From the NCBI RefSeq assembly GCF_045679555.1, contig NC_092087.1, forward strand, positions 26,171,367 to 26,235,366: DNA of 64,000 nt. The letters are read 5' to 3'. The translations under genes and the position numbers were made by a program. This stretch comes from Salvelinus alpinus. Taxonomy: Eukaryota > Chordata > Actinopteri > Salmoniformes > Salmonidae. Shown here piece after piece: positions 13,926-27,032 of the stretch. A model generated the notes under the pieces. The model was not told the DNA's origin, ran no database searches, and worked only from the letters and a program-made list of their open reading frames with translations. Numbering within the stretch: position 1 is the stretch's first letter; every line of letters begins with the position of its first letter.

Positions 13926-16640
13926 CACTGTCATCCGTTCTTGCTAACATGCAATCATTGGAAAATAAAATTAATGACCTGCAATTAAGATGATCCTACC
14001 AACGGGACATTAAAAAATGTAACATCTTATGTTTCACCGAGACGTGGCTGAACGAACATGCGGACAATATAGAGCCAGCGGGATTTTCCATGCACCGGTA
14101 GAACAGAGACACTACCTCTGGTAAGACGAGGAGGGGTGGACGTGTGTGTCTATTTGTCAATAACAGCTGGTGCGCGATGTCTAATATTAAATAAGTCTCA
14201 AGGTATTGCTCGCCTGAGGTAGAGTACCTTATGATATACTATAGACCACACTATCTACCAAGAGAGTTCTCATCTATATTATTCATAGCAGTCTATTTAC
14301 CACCACAGACCGAAGCTGGCACTAAGACTGCTCTCAACCAACTCTATAAGGCCATAAGCAAAGAAGAAAATGCTCACCCAGAAGCGGCGCTCCTAGTCGC
14401 CAGGGACTTTAATGCAGGCAAACTTAAATCAGTTTTACCAAATTTTTACCAGCGTGTCACGTGTAACCAGAGACAAAAAAATCCTAGACCACCCTTACTC
14501 CACACACAGAGATGCATACAAAGCTCTCCCCTGCCCTCCATTTGGCAAATCTGACCATAATTCTATCCTCCTGATTTCTGCTTACAAGCAAAAACTAAAG
14601 CAGGAAGTACCAGTGACTCGCTCAATATGGAAGTGGTCAGATGATGCGGATGCTACACTACAAGACTGTTTTGCTAGCACAGACTGGAATATCTTCCGGG
14701 ATTCATCCAATGGCATTGAGGAGTATACCACCTCAGTCATCGGCTTCATCAATGGGTGCATCGACGATGTCATCCCAAGAGTGACATATCCCAACCAAAA
14801 GACATGGATTACATGCCACAACTTCATCAAGCTAAAGGCTAAAGCTGCCGCTTTCAAGGAGCGAGAGACTAATCAGGACACTTATAAGAAATCCTGTTAT
14901 GCCCTCAGACGAACCATCAAACAAGCAAAGCGTCAATACTGGATTAAGAGTGAATCCTACTACACCGGCTCTGACACTCATCATATGTGGCAGGGCTTGA
15001 AAACTATTACGGACTACAAAGGGAAACCCAGATGCGAGCTGCCCAGTGACGTGAGCCTACCAGACGAGCTAAATGCCTTTTATGCTCGCTTCGAGGCAAA
15101 CAACACTGAAGCATGCACGAGAGCATCAGCTGTTCTGGATGACTGTGTGATAACGCTCTTGGTAGCTGATGTGAACAAAACCTTTAAACAGGTCAATTCA
15201 CAAAGCCGCTGGGACAGACGGATTACCAGGACGTGTACTCAAAGCATGCGCAGACCAACAGTCAAGTGTCTTCACTGACATTTTCAACCTCTCCCTGACC
15301 GAGTCTGTAATACCAATAGGCATAGTCCCTGTGCCCAAGGAAGCGAAGGTAACCTGCCTAAATGATTACCGCACCGTGGCACTCACGTCGGTAGCCATGA
15401 AGTGCTTTGAAAGGCTGGTCATGTCTCACATTAACAGCATCCTCCCGTAGACCCACTCCAATTCGCATGACGCAATTGCACTCCACACTGCCCTTTCCCA
15501 CCTGGACAAAAGGAACACCTATGTGAGAATGCTGGACATTGACTACAGCTCAGCGTTCAACACCATAGTGCCCATAAAGCTCATCACTAAGCTAAGGACT
15601 CTGGGACTAAACACCTCCCTCTGCAACTGGATCCTGGACTTCCTGATGGGCCGCCCCCAGGTGGTAAGAGTAGGTAACAAAACATCTGCCACACTGAGGC
15701 CCCTCAGGGGTGTGTATTTTATTAGCCTTTATTTAACTAGGCAAGTCAGTTACGAACAAATTCTTATTTTCAATGATGGCCTAGGAACAGTGGGTTAACT
15801 GCCTTGTTCAAGGTCAGAATGACAGATTTTTACCTTGTCAGCCCGGGGATTCAATCTTGTAACCTTCGATTACAAGTCCAACGCTCTAACCACTAGGCTA
15901 CCTGCCGCCCTTATTTAGTCCCCTACTGTATTCCCTGCTCACCCACGACTGCGTGGCCAAACACGACTCCAACACCATCATTAAGTTTGCCGACAACACA
16001 ACAGTGGTAGGCCTGATCACCTACAACAATGAGATGGCCTACAGGGAGGAGGTCAGTGAACTGGTAGTGTGGTGTCAAGACAACAACCTCTCCCTTAATG
16101 GGAGCAAGTCAAAGGAGATGATCGTGGATTACAGGAAAAGGCGGGCCGAAAAGGCCCCCATTAACATCGACAGGGCTGTAGTGGAGCAGGTCGAGAGTTT
16201 CAAGTTCCTTGGTGTCCACATCAACAACAAACTAGAATGGTCCAAACACACCAAGACAGTCGTGAAGAGGGCACGACAAAGCCTATTCCCCCTCAGGATA
16301 CTGAAAAGATTTGTCATGGGTCCTCAGATCCTCAAAAGGTTCTACGGCTGCATCATCGAGAGCATCCTGACTGATTGCGTCACTGCCATGTACGGCAACT
16401 GCTTGGCCTCCGACCGCTACGCACTGCAGATGATAGTGCATACGGCCCAGTACATCACTGGGGTCAAGCTTCCTGCCATCCAGGACCTCTATACCAGGCG
16501 GTGTCAGAGAAAGGCCCAAAATTGTTAGACTCCAGCCACCCTAGTCATAGTCTGTTCTCTCTGCATTACCGGAGCGCCAAGTCTAGGTCCAAAAGGCTTC
16601 TTAACAGCTTCTACCCCAAAGCCATAAGACTCCTGAACAG
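13926..16640 (+). pseudogene. LINE ORF2 remnant (endonuclease + reverse transcriptase)
   Basis: APE-type endonuclease signatures (CFTETWLNE; YLPPQTEAGTKTAL; then FGKSDHNSI before the RT linker) are followed by RT pieces [14 protein letters not shown] and [14 protein letters not shown]. The RT catalytic motif is altered (FADN instead of F/YADD). Several stops and frame changes plus a SINE insertion break it. No cellular function is implied. Confidence 0.8.
15716..15911 (-). mobile_element. tRNA-derived SINE inside LINE RT
   Basis: On the minus strand it starts with GGTAGCCTAGTGGTTAGAGC (A-box-like), then GGTTACAAGATTGAATCC (B-box-like). It ends with tatttaactaggcaagt read as complement. It interrupts the RT reading frame between the LRPLRG segment and the downstream FAD motif. 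Confidence 0.78.
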
Positions 16641-16875
16641 CTAATCAAATGGCTGCCCAGACTATTTGCATTGTCCCCTCCACCCCCTCTTTTACGCTGC
16701 TGCTACTCTCTGTTATTATCTATGCATAGTCACTTTAACTCTACCTACATGTACATATTACCTCAATTACCTCGACTAACCAACTCTGTTATTTTACTGC
16801 TGGTCTTGAATTATTTGTATTTTTATGAAAAAAAATGACTTAACACTGATTTTTCTTAACTGCATTGTTGGTTAA

Positions 16876-17934
16876 ACTTCTTAAGGCTAGGGGGCAGTAT
16901 TCGGAAGTTTGGATGACTGAGGTGCCCAAAGTTAACTGCCTGTTACTCAGGCCCAGAAGCTAGGATATGCATATGCGTGGTAGTATTGGATAGAAAACAC
17001 TCCAAAGTTTCTAAAACTGTTAAAATAATGTCTGTGAGTATAACACAACTGATTTGGTAGGCAAAACCCCGAAGACAATCCATCCAGGGAATTTGTTGTT
17101 GTTGAGGTCATTGAATTTTCCAATGCTTTTCTATGGGAAACCTGATTTATTAGGACCCAGATTGCAGTTCCTATGGCTTCCACTAGATGTCAACAGTCTT
17201 TAGAAATTGTTAGATGTTTTTTTGTTGAAAATGAAGAAGTATTCGTATTCTTTGTAACTGTCACTCAGGTGGACTCTAGTCTTTTGGTGCGCGTGAACAC
17301 GAGCGCGCTCCTCGTTGTTTTTCTCCGGTATTGGAAACAGTTTATTCCGTCTTAAATTTTATCGATTATTTACATTTTAGGGTACCTGAGGTTGGATTAG
17401 AAACAGTGTTTGAAATGTTTGGACCAAGTTTATAGGTAACTTATTATATCCTTTGTAGGCATGTTGGGCGAGTTGGAACCGGTGTATTTCTGAATCAAAC
17501 TTGCCAATTAAACAGACATTTTTGGGACTTAAAGAAGGATTTTATCGAACAAAATGACCATTCATTGTGTAACAGAGACCTTTGGGATTGCAAAAAGTGG
17601 AAGATCTTCAAAGGTAAGCGATTTATTTCATCACTATTTCTGACTTTCGTTATGCATCTGTTTGGTTGGGAAATGGTTTTCATGCTTTTGTATGCGGGGC
17701 GCTGTCCTCAGATAATCGTATGGTATGCTTTTGCCGTAAAGCCTTTTTGAAATCTGATAAAGCGGTTGGATTAACAAGAAATGTATCTTTCAAATGATGT
17801 AAGACACTTGTATCGTCATGAGTGTTTAATATTATGAAGTTAGTGTTTTTGAATTTCGCGCCCTGCAATTTACCGGATGTTGTCAAATCGATCCTGTTAA
17901 TGGGATTCTAGCCATAGGGGATCCCTGAGAGGTT
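16876..17934. mobile_element. non-autonomous element flanked by TTAA in the LINE 3' UTR
   Basis: The LINE 3' UTR is interrupted between gcattgttgg and gggcttgtaag. The insertion is bounded by TTAA at 16,872-16,875 and 17,935-17,938, the target duplication of piggyBac-type transposons. The ends (ACTTCTTAAGG and, complemented, AACCTCTCAGGG) are only loosely similar. No transposase is present. A minus-strand relative occurs at about 56,455-58,690 (shared ggatagaaaacactc block). Confidence 0.6.
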
Positions 17935-18135
17935 TTAAGGGCTTGTAAGTAAGTATTTCACTGTAAGGTTGTATTCGGCGCATGTGACAAATAACATTTG
18001 ATTTGTATAACACTTCTAGCAACACAAGCCAGCTTGCTAATGTTAGCCACCTAGCTAAAATTCGTAACATATCATACGTTTTGCAAATTCGTTTTGTAAT
18101 TCATAACATATCATAAATGAGTGATGGACAGACCC

Positions 18136-19452
18136 CATACTTTTTCCACATTTTGTTATGTTTCAACCTTATTCTAAAATGGATGAAATACCTTTTTTTC
18201 CTCAGCAATCTACACACAATATCCTATAATGACAAAGCGAAAACAGGTTTTTAGAAATCTTTGAAATTGAGCTCAGGTCCATCCTGTTTCCATTGATCAT
18301 CCTTGAGATATTTCTACAACTTGATTGGAGGCCATCAGTGGTAAATTGAATTGATTGGACATGATTTGGAAAGGCACACACCTTTCTACATAAGCTCCCA
18401 CAGTTGACAGTGCATGTCAGAGCAAAAAACCAAGCCATGATGTTGAAGGAATTGTCAGCTGGTCAAACTGAGCAATCAGGGGAGAAGGGCCAAGGTCAGT
18501 GAGGTGACCTAGATCCCGATGGTCACTGACAGAGTTCAAGAGTTCCTCTGTGGAGATGGGAGAACCTTCCAGAATGACAACCATCTCTGCAGCACTCCAC
18601 CAATCAGACCTTTATGGTAGAGTGACCAGACGGAAGCCATTCCTCAGGAAAAGGCACATGACAGCCCGCTTGGAGTTTGCCAAAAGGCACCTAAAGACTC
18701 TCAGATCATGAGAAACAAGATTCAAGATTGAACTCTTTGGCCTGAATGCCAAGTGTCACCTCTGGAGAACTCTGCAGCACTCCACCAGTCAGGCCTTTAT
18801 GGTAGAGTGGCCAGACCTGAATGCCAAGTGTCACGTCTGAAGAAAACCTGGCACCATCCCTACGGTGAAGCATGGTAGTGGCAGCATCATGCTGTGGGGG
18901 TGTTTTTCAACGGCAGGGACTGGGAGACTAGTCAGCATCGAGGGAGAGATTAACGGAGCAAAGTACAGAGAGATCCTTGATGAAAACCTGCTCCAGAGCA
19001 CTCAGGACCTCAGACTGGGGTGAAGGTTCACCTTCCAACAGGACAACGGCCCTAAGCACACAGCCAAGACAATGCAGGAGTGGCTTCGGGACATGTTCTA
19101 AATGTCCTTGAGTGGCCCATTCAGAACCCGGGCTTGAACCCTATCGAACATCTCTGGAGAGACCTGAAAATAGCTGTGCAGCAACACTCCCCATCCAACC
19201 TGACAGAGCTTGAGAGGATCTGCAGAGAAGAATGGGAGAATCTCCCCAAATACTGGTGTACCAAGCTTGTACCGTCATACCCAAGAAGACTCGAGGCTGT
19301 AATCGATGCCAAAGGTGCTTCAACAAAGTACTTTGTAAAGGGTCTGAATACTTATGTAAATGTGATATTTCATTTATTTTATTTTATATATTCGCAAAAA
19401 AATCTAAAAATCTGGAAAAGTCAAGTGGTCTGTATACTTTCTGAAGGCACTG
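18136..19452 (+). mobile_element. Tc1-like transposon copy, left end eroded
   Basis: The interior and right end of the second salmonid Tc1 type are present (CTTTCTGAAGGCACTG before TA at the right), but the left terminal repeat is missing. Transposase remnants are seen: TFQQDNGPKHTAKTMQEW near 19,030-19,082 and a degenerate PGLNPIEHLWRDL near 19,130. A local duplication (actccaccagtcaggccttt against actccaccaatcagaccttt) lies within it. Confidence 0.8.
18465..19360 (+). pseudogene. Tc1-like transposase pseudogene
   Basis: Frameshifts and stops break the frame throughout. The longest open piece (19,080-19,478) keeps the catalytic Glu region (LNPIEHLWRDLKIAVQQH) but not the first Asp motif. 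The protein cannot be made from this copy. Confidence 0.75.
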
Positions 19453-20038
19453 TACATACTTCCACCAAAAACAGGTAGAAACAATGTAGATGTTAACATG
19501 TTCTCTGAAAGCCAACGATCCTTGTTCTGTTATTTCAGTAGGTGCGTGTTTCTGTAAAATATAGGCCATTTTTATAAATGTTTTAATGAACAGTTCTACT
19601 CTTTCAACTTGTAAGATCACTTCAGTACACTGTAAATTGTTGTTGTTTCAACTTGAATAGATAACTTACACCACTGACTTGCAATTGTTAGCTACATCAA
19701 CCTTTACATTTTAAGATACAAGTGACTGGGGTCACCAATCTTTTAAATTGAAGCACTGAAGATTTCTTATAGTGTAAAGACTTTATAAAAAATCCTAAAA
19801 AATATGAGTTACTCCTCTGACTTAAAAGTTAAGTTGTATCAACTGGCTTCTTGTACTGTAACTAATATTTGGTTTTCTAAGAAATAATTTTTACGGCAGT
19901 GAAGTAAACACAGAAATTACAGTATACTGAGACGTGCATCTACAGACATACGTTGAAACTAACTCAAATGTATAAAGTGTCTTATGCAGGTCAAACTTTT
20001 CCATAACCTGAGGAGACAGAAGGGCCGCAGCAGCCATC
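19453..20038. other. intergenic between Tc1 and opsin pseudogene
   Basis: A+T-rich sequence with no recognised feature. It follows the 3' end of the minus-strand opsin pseudogene. Confidence 0.5.
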
Positions 20039-21013
20039 TTATGCAGAAAACACTGAGCTGGAGGACACAGAGAAGGCTTCTGTCTTGGAGGTGGCGGTGG
20101 ACGCTCCTCCTCCTCATCAAAGAGGTTTTTGCAGAACAGGTTGGTGATCATGCAGTGGCAGAACTGCTTGTTCATCAAAATATAGATATGGGGGTTGAAC
20201 AGGGATGAGTTTTTGGCAAAAAAAGCCGGAACTGTCATGAACAAGGGTCCGAAGGTGAGTCCCTGATGGGTGAAGGCGTACACGGCAATACTGGAGTAGG
20301 GCACCCTGCACAACAGGAAGAAGTTGACCATCATGATGACCATGTTGGTGACCTCCCTCTCAGCCCTCTGGGTGGTTTCAGCAGCCTCTTTGATGGAGCA
20401 GAACAGGTTGCCATAGCAGAAGGAGATGACCAGGGGAATGGTAAAGTGGCAGAAGAACATGTTGATGACATAGGAATCTTTATTGATCCCTGAGGTCTGA
20501 GTGTAATAGTCAAAACTGCATGAGCATTGCATGCCCTCTGGAATGTAACGTGACCAGCTGAACAGAGGGGGCACGGAACAAGCAGCAGCGATCACCCAGG
20601 TGAATGCCACCACCAATATGGCATGGCTCTCCCTGAAGCGCAAGTTTACAATAGGCTTTGCAGACAACCAACCTCCTTCGATACACAGCACCACCAGGGA
20701 CCAGAGGGCTATCTGACCACTGTGGGTAGCACAGAAGCCCTCAATGATATAGCTGGTGAGGCCGAAGACGAAGTAGCCATTCATGGAGGTGTAGAGTGTG
20801 GTGGTGAAGCCGCCGAACACCGTGACGAGATCAGCCACATTCAGGTTGAGCAGGATTTAGGTGAGGGCCGTCCACTGCTTCTTGTGCTCGATGGTGACTT
20901 AGAATGTGAGGAAGTTGATGGTGAGGCAGGAGATGATGAGGAAGAAGATGTATGCGGACATACATGCGTAGGCTCAGAGATCAGCCAGCTAGTACTGAGG
21001 GTACTCCGAGCCA
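20039..21013 (-). pseudogene. rho (pseudogene): rod opsin (rhodopsin) pseudogene, intronless
   Basis: Reading leftwards, helix 1 to the tail of a visual opsin can be followed without introns, as in teleost rod opsin. The N-terminal third has four in-frame stops (after EYPQY, ADL, NFLTF and WTALT). From 20,838 it is open: [40 protein letters not shown] with the disulfide Cys, [14 protein letters not shown] with the retinal-binding Lys, and [11 protein letters not shown]. The E-R-W motif after helix 3 is lost by a local frame change, and the C-terminal EEE tail slips into another frame before the original stop (20,039-20,041). It is clearly non-functional. It could be a retrocopy or a duplicated, decayed rho. 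Confidence 0.88.
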
Positions 21014-22300
21014 TATATTGAGAGTTTGGCCAGGTTTTAGAACGGACGCCATGTTAGTGCCTTTTTACTCGAAATGTAGGTGATGTAACAATAGAATTCC
21101 ATACAAAATGATCCACTCTAAATAAGCAAAACTGAGCCGTGAATTTAAGACATTTTTATTGATTAGAACTGGGATCATTTGTATCCAAGTCAGTACTGTG
21201 TTATGGTCATAGATATCCTATTAAGTTAAATTAGTATTCTAATTCCTAATTCTATGGTTGTGTTCTGAAAACTGTCAGAAATAAACAGCACAAAGCAGAA
21301 GCGTCAATTATCACTTAGCAACGGAAAGTGGTGCTCTTGGAATGTTCAGAAAGAAACCGCATTGGCCCAGCTCTCTATATACAGGTATATGACTCTGAGG
21401 GTACTCTGAAGGCCTCCTGTAAGGGTTGGACATGGGGATGTAGAATTTGGGTCCCTCTGTGCCTTCCATGGCTGCTGTGTGTGTACAGTCTGTGTATGTA
21501 TGTGAGTAACCCTTATAAAGGAGCTCACCTGATTGCCAGGACTGATGTGACAGCAGAAATATATAAATTGATCAATAATCCAATGCTGCTATTCAGACAC
21601 AAGCAACTCATCAGGATATTAGGGTAATAATGTCCATCATCATTAATCCAAATGTGCTCTGAACTAGCTACTCATCGGGTTATTCACATTATTATGGCCA
21701 TTAGGGATATTATTATGGCTATGAGTTGCTACCTATCAATCATCATTAGTATCATTAGTCCAAATTGACAAGTCATAATCTGGAGCTGGGTGGTGGATCT
21801 TAATCTCTACTGTGTGGTTTGGAATATTTACTGAGAGTTAATCAAACAAATACACAGTAGAAGCCTGCATGTTGCTTTATCCCACTCACTTTTTTCACAA
21901 CTGTGTTTTTTTTAATTGTCAATGTTTATTGTCAACAGTTGAACAGCATTTGTTTGTAATAGAATAGGATACTGGCTAAAATCTTTATTTTGTGATGGTA
22001 TATTTTGAGAAATGAAATAGCACCTGTTGTCCACATATTCAGGGTTAACGACATCAATTAAGAATCCCCATAGGGAGTTTGAATATTGTGTTTAATTACA
22101 GTACAATGCACCTAATTTCTCCTGGTAGGGAATAAAGCTCAGCCAGTCTTTGTAGCATGACAATTACAGCACGGTCACCGGTGATACAAGTCAGGATTAG
22201 ACCATCCATCCATGTCTGAGGACGTCGGGAGATGAAGTCGAAAAAAGCAACTAGGGGCAACAGTGAGCGCTGTTACCTTCAAGTAGGTTTCGTTTTTGCT
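21014..22300. other. intergenic, nothing recognised
   Basis: A+T-rich DNA. The region upstream of the opsin pseudogene shows no readable N-terminus or promoter. No transposon identified. Confidence 0.5.
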
Positions 22301-22571
22301 AAGGTGTTGTGGACTAGGGTGTTGTGGACTAGGGTGTTGTGTACTAAGGTGTTGTGGACTAGGGTGTTGTGGACTAGGGTGTTGTGTACTAAGGTGTTGT
22401 GGACTAGGGTGTTGTGGACTAGGGTGTTGTGGACTAGGGTGTTGTGGACTAAGGTGTTGTGGACTAGGGTGTTGTGGACTAAGGTGTTGTGGACTAGGGT
22501 GTTGTGGACTAGGGTGTTGTGGACTAGGGTGTTGTGGACTAGGGTGTTGTGGACTAGGGTGTTGTGGACAG
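22301..22571. repeat. 15-bp minisatellite
   Basis: About 18 tandem copies of GTTGTGGACTAGGGT, with a few units reading GTACTAAGGT or GGACTAAGGT. Open frames on both strands arise because 15 is a multiple of three (5-residue repeats) and are not genes. Confidence 0.95.
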
Positions 22572-25500
22572 GGATGGCGGATGACTGTAAACATCTGCCT
22601 CTGGTGCAGAAGATTGCATGTTTGAATCCTGTGGATGAAAGTTGTTTTTGAGATTTTGGTTTTAAGCCTATCCCAAACCTTCAACACTGACATTTGACGT
22701 TTGAGAAACATGGATGAATGTCTAATTCTGACATGAGACTGTGTGAGCTTGTTGGACGATTAACAGGAAATCAATTTACCTAATTGTGTCAAATAAAAAT
22801 ACCATTCCTTTATATTCAAGATAATTAAGATTGAGCTGGCATGCTTGAAAAGACTACATTTGTCATGGACTTTTCACACTCAGAATAAGCCCACTTAATA
22901 ACAATTAGATATTAAAGTGTTTCAATGGCAAGACAGAAATGTTCAGGTTGCATTGGTACCCCAAATGATACAGAATGAAAACCAAGAAACCTGTGTGTAT
23001 CTTTGTTTATGTTCAAGTGGGTGTTAGAGGGTGCCATCTTATGGTCAACATGTGAAATCACATCCACCCTGCACATGACGTCACCATTCCAGTATTTTGC
23101 CTGGACTTGCGCTGTGCTGATGGAATTACTGTAATATGTCTCTCCACTGAACAATATGTCACATGAGACGAGGACACCAAATGTTTTCCCTGTAGTTCTT
23201 TACAATGTGGGAGAGTGTTTGGCTGAACTTTGGCCATTCTCATTCAAGGCCATTGGTAGGGAATGACCCATCTGTCTCTGTCAGGAGGAGTGGTGTCCAT
23301 AGATACACAGATCAATATAATATGGAGTAGTTATTTTACTGCCTGGTAAGAGACAAGGCTGATGTTGTGGTCGGCAGAGCTACACAAGCCTTATTTATCC
23401 AGCATGATTTCACAGCCTTGGGACACGGCTCAGAGATGGAGATGATGCGCCCTCTGCTGTTGATAAAAATTCATGGGCAGACCTTTCGGTGAGCGATATG
23501 GTGCCACAGGTTTTCGTCCTTTAATATACATATCTTTAATTTACATGCATAATATACAATGTCTAACATTTCCAATGTTAACAAAAATTACTTTACACCT
23601 CAGATGTTCCTGCCACTCCATGCTGAGGGCTTCCAAAGGACATGAGAGTTGTGAGTGTTCACTGAGGCTACACATTACTTCGCTTGATACCTGTTTACAC
23701 TCTACAGTCTAGATACACTCTGGGAAAACAGAAAAGCAAAGGCATATTTCTCTCAATGTAACCCAGTGATTGAGAAGGTCTTAAACTACACTCAACTTCC
23801 TCTTTGAAGTGAACCCCACACATTCTCTCACATGACAGAAGATGTAAGTTGTTGGTGTTTGGGGAGGCCTGGGTGACTGATAGATGACTGGTGAACAATA
23901 TCAAAGGAACAGTAAAAACACTTTTCCCGCTCTCTCTGTCTGTCTGAATGAACAAATCAAGGCTCTCTCACTCTAGCACTGTCTCCTGTGTCAGGGAGTT
24001 ACAGACCCAGACCCTGAGCTGTACAGGACGTGTCTGATGAATCTTGGGCTACCATTTGCAGAGATTTTTAGAGAAACTTAACTAATTCTGTAATTTTCTC
24101 ATGGCAGTTTATCTTTGCTCTTTATCTAATGTCAGAATATTCTAGATATTACACAGGCTTCAGTAAAGTTAGCCACATAGAAATATGTGTAGTCTAATGA
24201 TGATCTGTAGCCTCTCCCAATGACAAGGTAGCTATCGCCTCTGGACATTGTGTATGTACAGTACCTTCTCATATTGTTGCAATTTGGTCGTTTTTCCTGT
24301 TCTAAATTGTCCAGTTGAACCGAGGTCTTATCCAGTGAGGGGGTTTTCGACCAAAAGAAGGGCTTACACAGGAGATACACTGTAAGTAAATGAACCTGCA
24401 GTTTGCAAAGAACAGCACACACATGATGGTTGACCTGACTGAGTAGACAAAATAGAAATTATAAATACTTTATTTGTAATAAACATTGACAATGGCTTTT
24501 TGTGCGACCTGATATTGTCAGCATACTGGCCGTGCTGTAATGGACTCCAGGGCTTTGTTTTCTTCAGGGTCCTCAGCCATCACCAACTACCAAACAATAC
24601 TGAGACTTTCCCCCTCTCTCCTGTTTTAGGGATTATTTTTGTTATTGCAGAACAAAGCCCCTTTGCTCTCTGGAACAAAGACAAACACGCATCAGGCTTC
24701 AGGCTGACCATAGCAGCCATAAACTTCCTGCTCTCTGGGGCCTGGAGCCTGCAGGGGACCCTTCACAGTGGAGCGGGCTTTGAGAATTGTCAATAATTGT
24801 CCAGACTCCATATTGACCGGTGGCCTCTCTGTTGAAAAAAGCGGATTCCATGGAGGTTCATTTCCTTTGGGTGGTTGTGTGTGGATACAGACAATAAGGT
24901 TTGTCGCTATCCATCTGGACAGGTGAAAGCTAAATAGTGAACAGTATCTGCCATCCCATTGGTATGTTGGTTCAACCAGTGTGTGCCCAGTGCGATATTG
25001 CTTTCACCTATCCCGTTCTTTCAGCATTCTCTACGAACTCCGCTCAATCGAGGACTCTAATCACTGACATTTGAAAATGTTTTTCAAGCAACTCTACCAT
25101 GAAGTCTTGTGATAATGAAAAACAACTGAAAACATTATCTTTAGACATCTATGGCAGAGGAGAGGGGAAAATGGAGAAATGTGATTGTAATCATCACTAA
25201 ATAAAACTGTCATCAGGAATCCTGCCGTAGTGAATCAATGACAAATGAAAACCTCTCAGTATGTCTGCCAGTGATGTTGTTATGTGTGTGGACGTTATTA
25301 TTGCCCTTCTTTAATTCCCTTGAGTACGGCACTCAGTCTGTGTGCTTATATAGAGTGGTAAATCTATTGGCACAGCTATACAGCACCCAGGAAGAAAGGT
25401 TACCAGAAATGGGGGATTAATGGTGCCTGGCCAAGGGGAGAGGGTAAATCATGTGTACTCTGGGTGAAGAATGTGTGGGAAAAGAGGGTGGTGGAAGTGG

Positions 25501-26438
25501 CAGGGATGGGTACTGTGGGATAAATATGATATGATCATGCTCTGAGATGAAAACCCCCCTGCTGGACTTTCTGCACAGTAATAGACCATATAGCGGGGGG
25601 GGGGGGTGATTGATGGATGCAGGGAGGGGATATAACTGGAAACTCCTGCAGGAAGGTGACAGGAAAGAGGATGTGGAAAGAAAAGAAAGATAAGAAAGAA
25701 CAAGCGAGGAACTGAGCAAGCTTCCACCTTCCTTCAATTCTGTAGTTCCATGAGCTGGAATGGTTGACTACGATGTTACCATATAACTTACTGTTTGGCA
25801 CACAATTCGGCACACTGTTTGGTACACTGTGTAGTGAGTATAACCCCTTTGAGACAAGAGTTTTGCCTCTTGGCTGGGGAGAAGGACTGGTCCCTTCCTT
25901 TAATTATTTGTGGCACACCCCCTCTCGTCCAGCGAGGAAGTACATGTGCATGGCCCATGACCAGATCTCAGATCTTACGGTAAGTAGGTGAATGAGGGGT
26001 GTGTGTCGCCTCTGTAACACCACTACTCTGGGAGGGGTTACATCCTCTGAGAATTCAGGGCTGTACCGCTGAGGGGGAATTCTCAACGGTGCAGGGGCTG
26101 AGACCGAACCACAGAGACATACCTCACACCGGGATGAGTTGTGAAACCCCAAAGGGTCTGGATGTGGCCTTCCTCATGGAGGGACGGGACAGACTTTCTG
26201 GGTGGAACCATGCCCCTCCTTGACCTGGTGTTCTGATTAGGCTGGGCTTGAGGGAGGGTTGGTAGACGGGAAGTGACAGGGAAGTGACCATTCTCTGTCT
26301 GGTCTGACGCAGCAGCCGGTAGTAAGAGTGGGTCACAGTCACACAGCGTCTTCGATGAGACTCTAGTTCAGTGGGAAAACAGCACTGAGCATGCTCCATG
26401 ATTCCTCTGGGCAGTCTGAGCACAGGCCAGTGACCTCT
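22572..26438. other. gene-poor stretch
   Basis: About 3.9 kb in which I recognise no gene, exon or transposon with known ends. A run of G (about 25,597-25,606) is present. Short open frames here lack any family resemblance and start context. Confidence 0.45.
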
Positions 26439-26446
26439 TCTAGGGA

Positions 26447-26775
26447 AGTGATATTCAAACCTTTTCAGCGGGGACCCCATTTTTTTCGGCCAGTATTTCT
26501 AGGGAACCCCATTTTTTCCCAATTAATTTCTGCGACCCCACCCCACCCCAAATCTAATGACACAACCGTAAAATCTGTATATTTTCTTCAATTCATTGCA
26601 TTTTTATGTCTTATCAAAGTGAAAAGAAACCAATAAGAACATTTACTCAATAAAATGTTATCTTTCAACTGATCTTTCTCAAAAACGTTTGTACATTGTC
26701 CCATACAATTGTTGTATTATTATTTTTATTTTGCCGACCCTACTGCAGTTTAACCCCGACTTTGAATACCACTGC
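26447..26775. mobile_element. hAT-type MITE with perfect 8-bp target duplication
   Basis: TCTAGGGA is repeated exactly at 26,439-26,446 and 26,776-26,783. The ends are complementary: agtgatattcaaac on the left, and on the right the complement reads gcagtggtattcaaag. The interior is A+T-rich and non-coding with CCCC-rich blocks near the left end. Confidence 0.7.
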
Positions 26776-26957
26776 TCTAGGGAATGACCTCATAGGACAA
26801 TGAAGTCGCCTGCTAGGCAGAGAAAATAGAATCTCTCACACACAGACAGATCTCTCCCCCCTCCCCTCTCCATCTCTCTCTCTCTCTCTCTGAGATTTGC
26901 TCACACAAAAATATTTTTGTTTTGTGTACTGGAAAGTTCAAGCTGACCTTTCTGTCA

Positions 26958-27032
26958 ACACACTCACTCACTCACTCACTCACTCACTCACTCACTCACT
27001 CACTCACTCACTCACTCACTCACTCACTCACA
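26958..27032. repeat. (ACTC)n microsatellite
   Basis: About 18 uninterrupted tetranucleotide units. Confidence 0.95.

Larger units (their letters stand above)
13630..18006 (+). mobile_element. non-LTR retrotransposon (LINE, L2/CR1-like), degenerate, with two insertions
   Basis: A sister of the copy at 59,216-62,740. An endonuclease region with stops (13,930-14,560), a middle region (14,412-15,278) and RT segments (AFNTIVP near 15,553; FADNTTVVG near 15,983) are readable, ending with the RRCQRKA C-terminal motif near 16,500. A SINE interrupts RT at 15,716-15,911, and a TTAA-flanked element (16,876-17,934) sits in the 3' UTR. The 3' UTR then resumes and ends near acatttgattt (about 18,005). 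Many stops show it is dead. Confidence 0.85.

Noticed and set aside
22175..22711. Pro/His/Gln repeat protein on the minus strand and Leu/Trp or Cys/Gly repeats on the plus strand
   Set aside because: All three frames are by-products of the 15-bp minisatellite.
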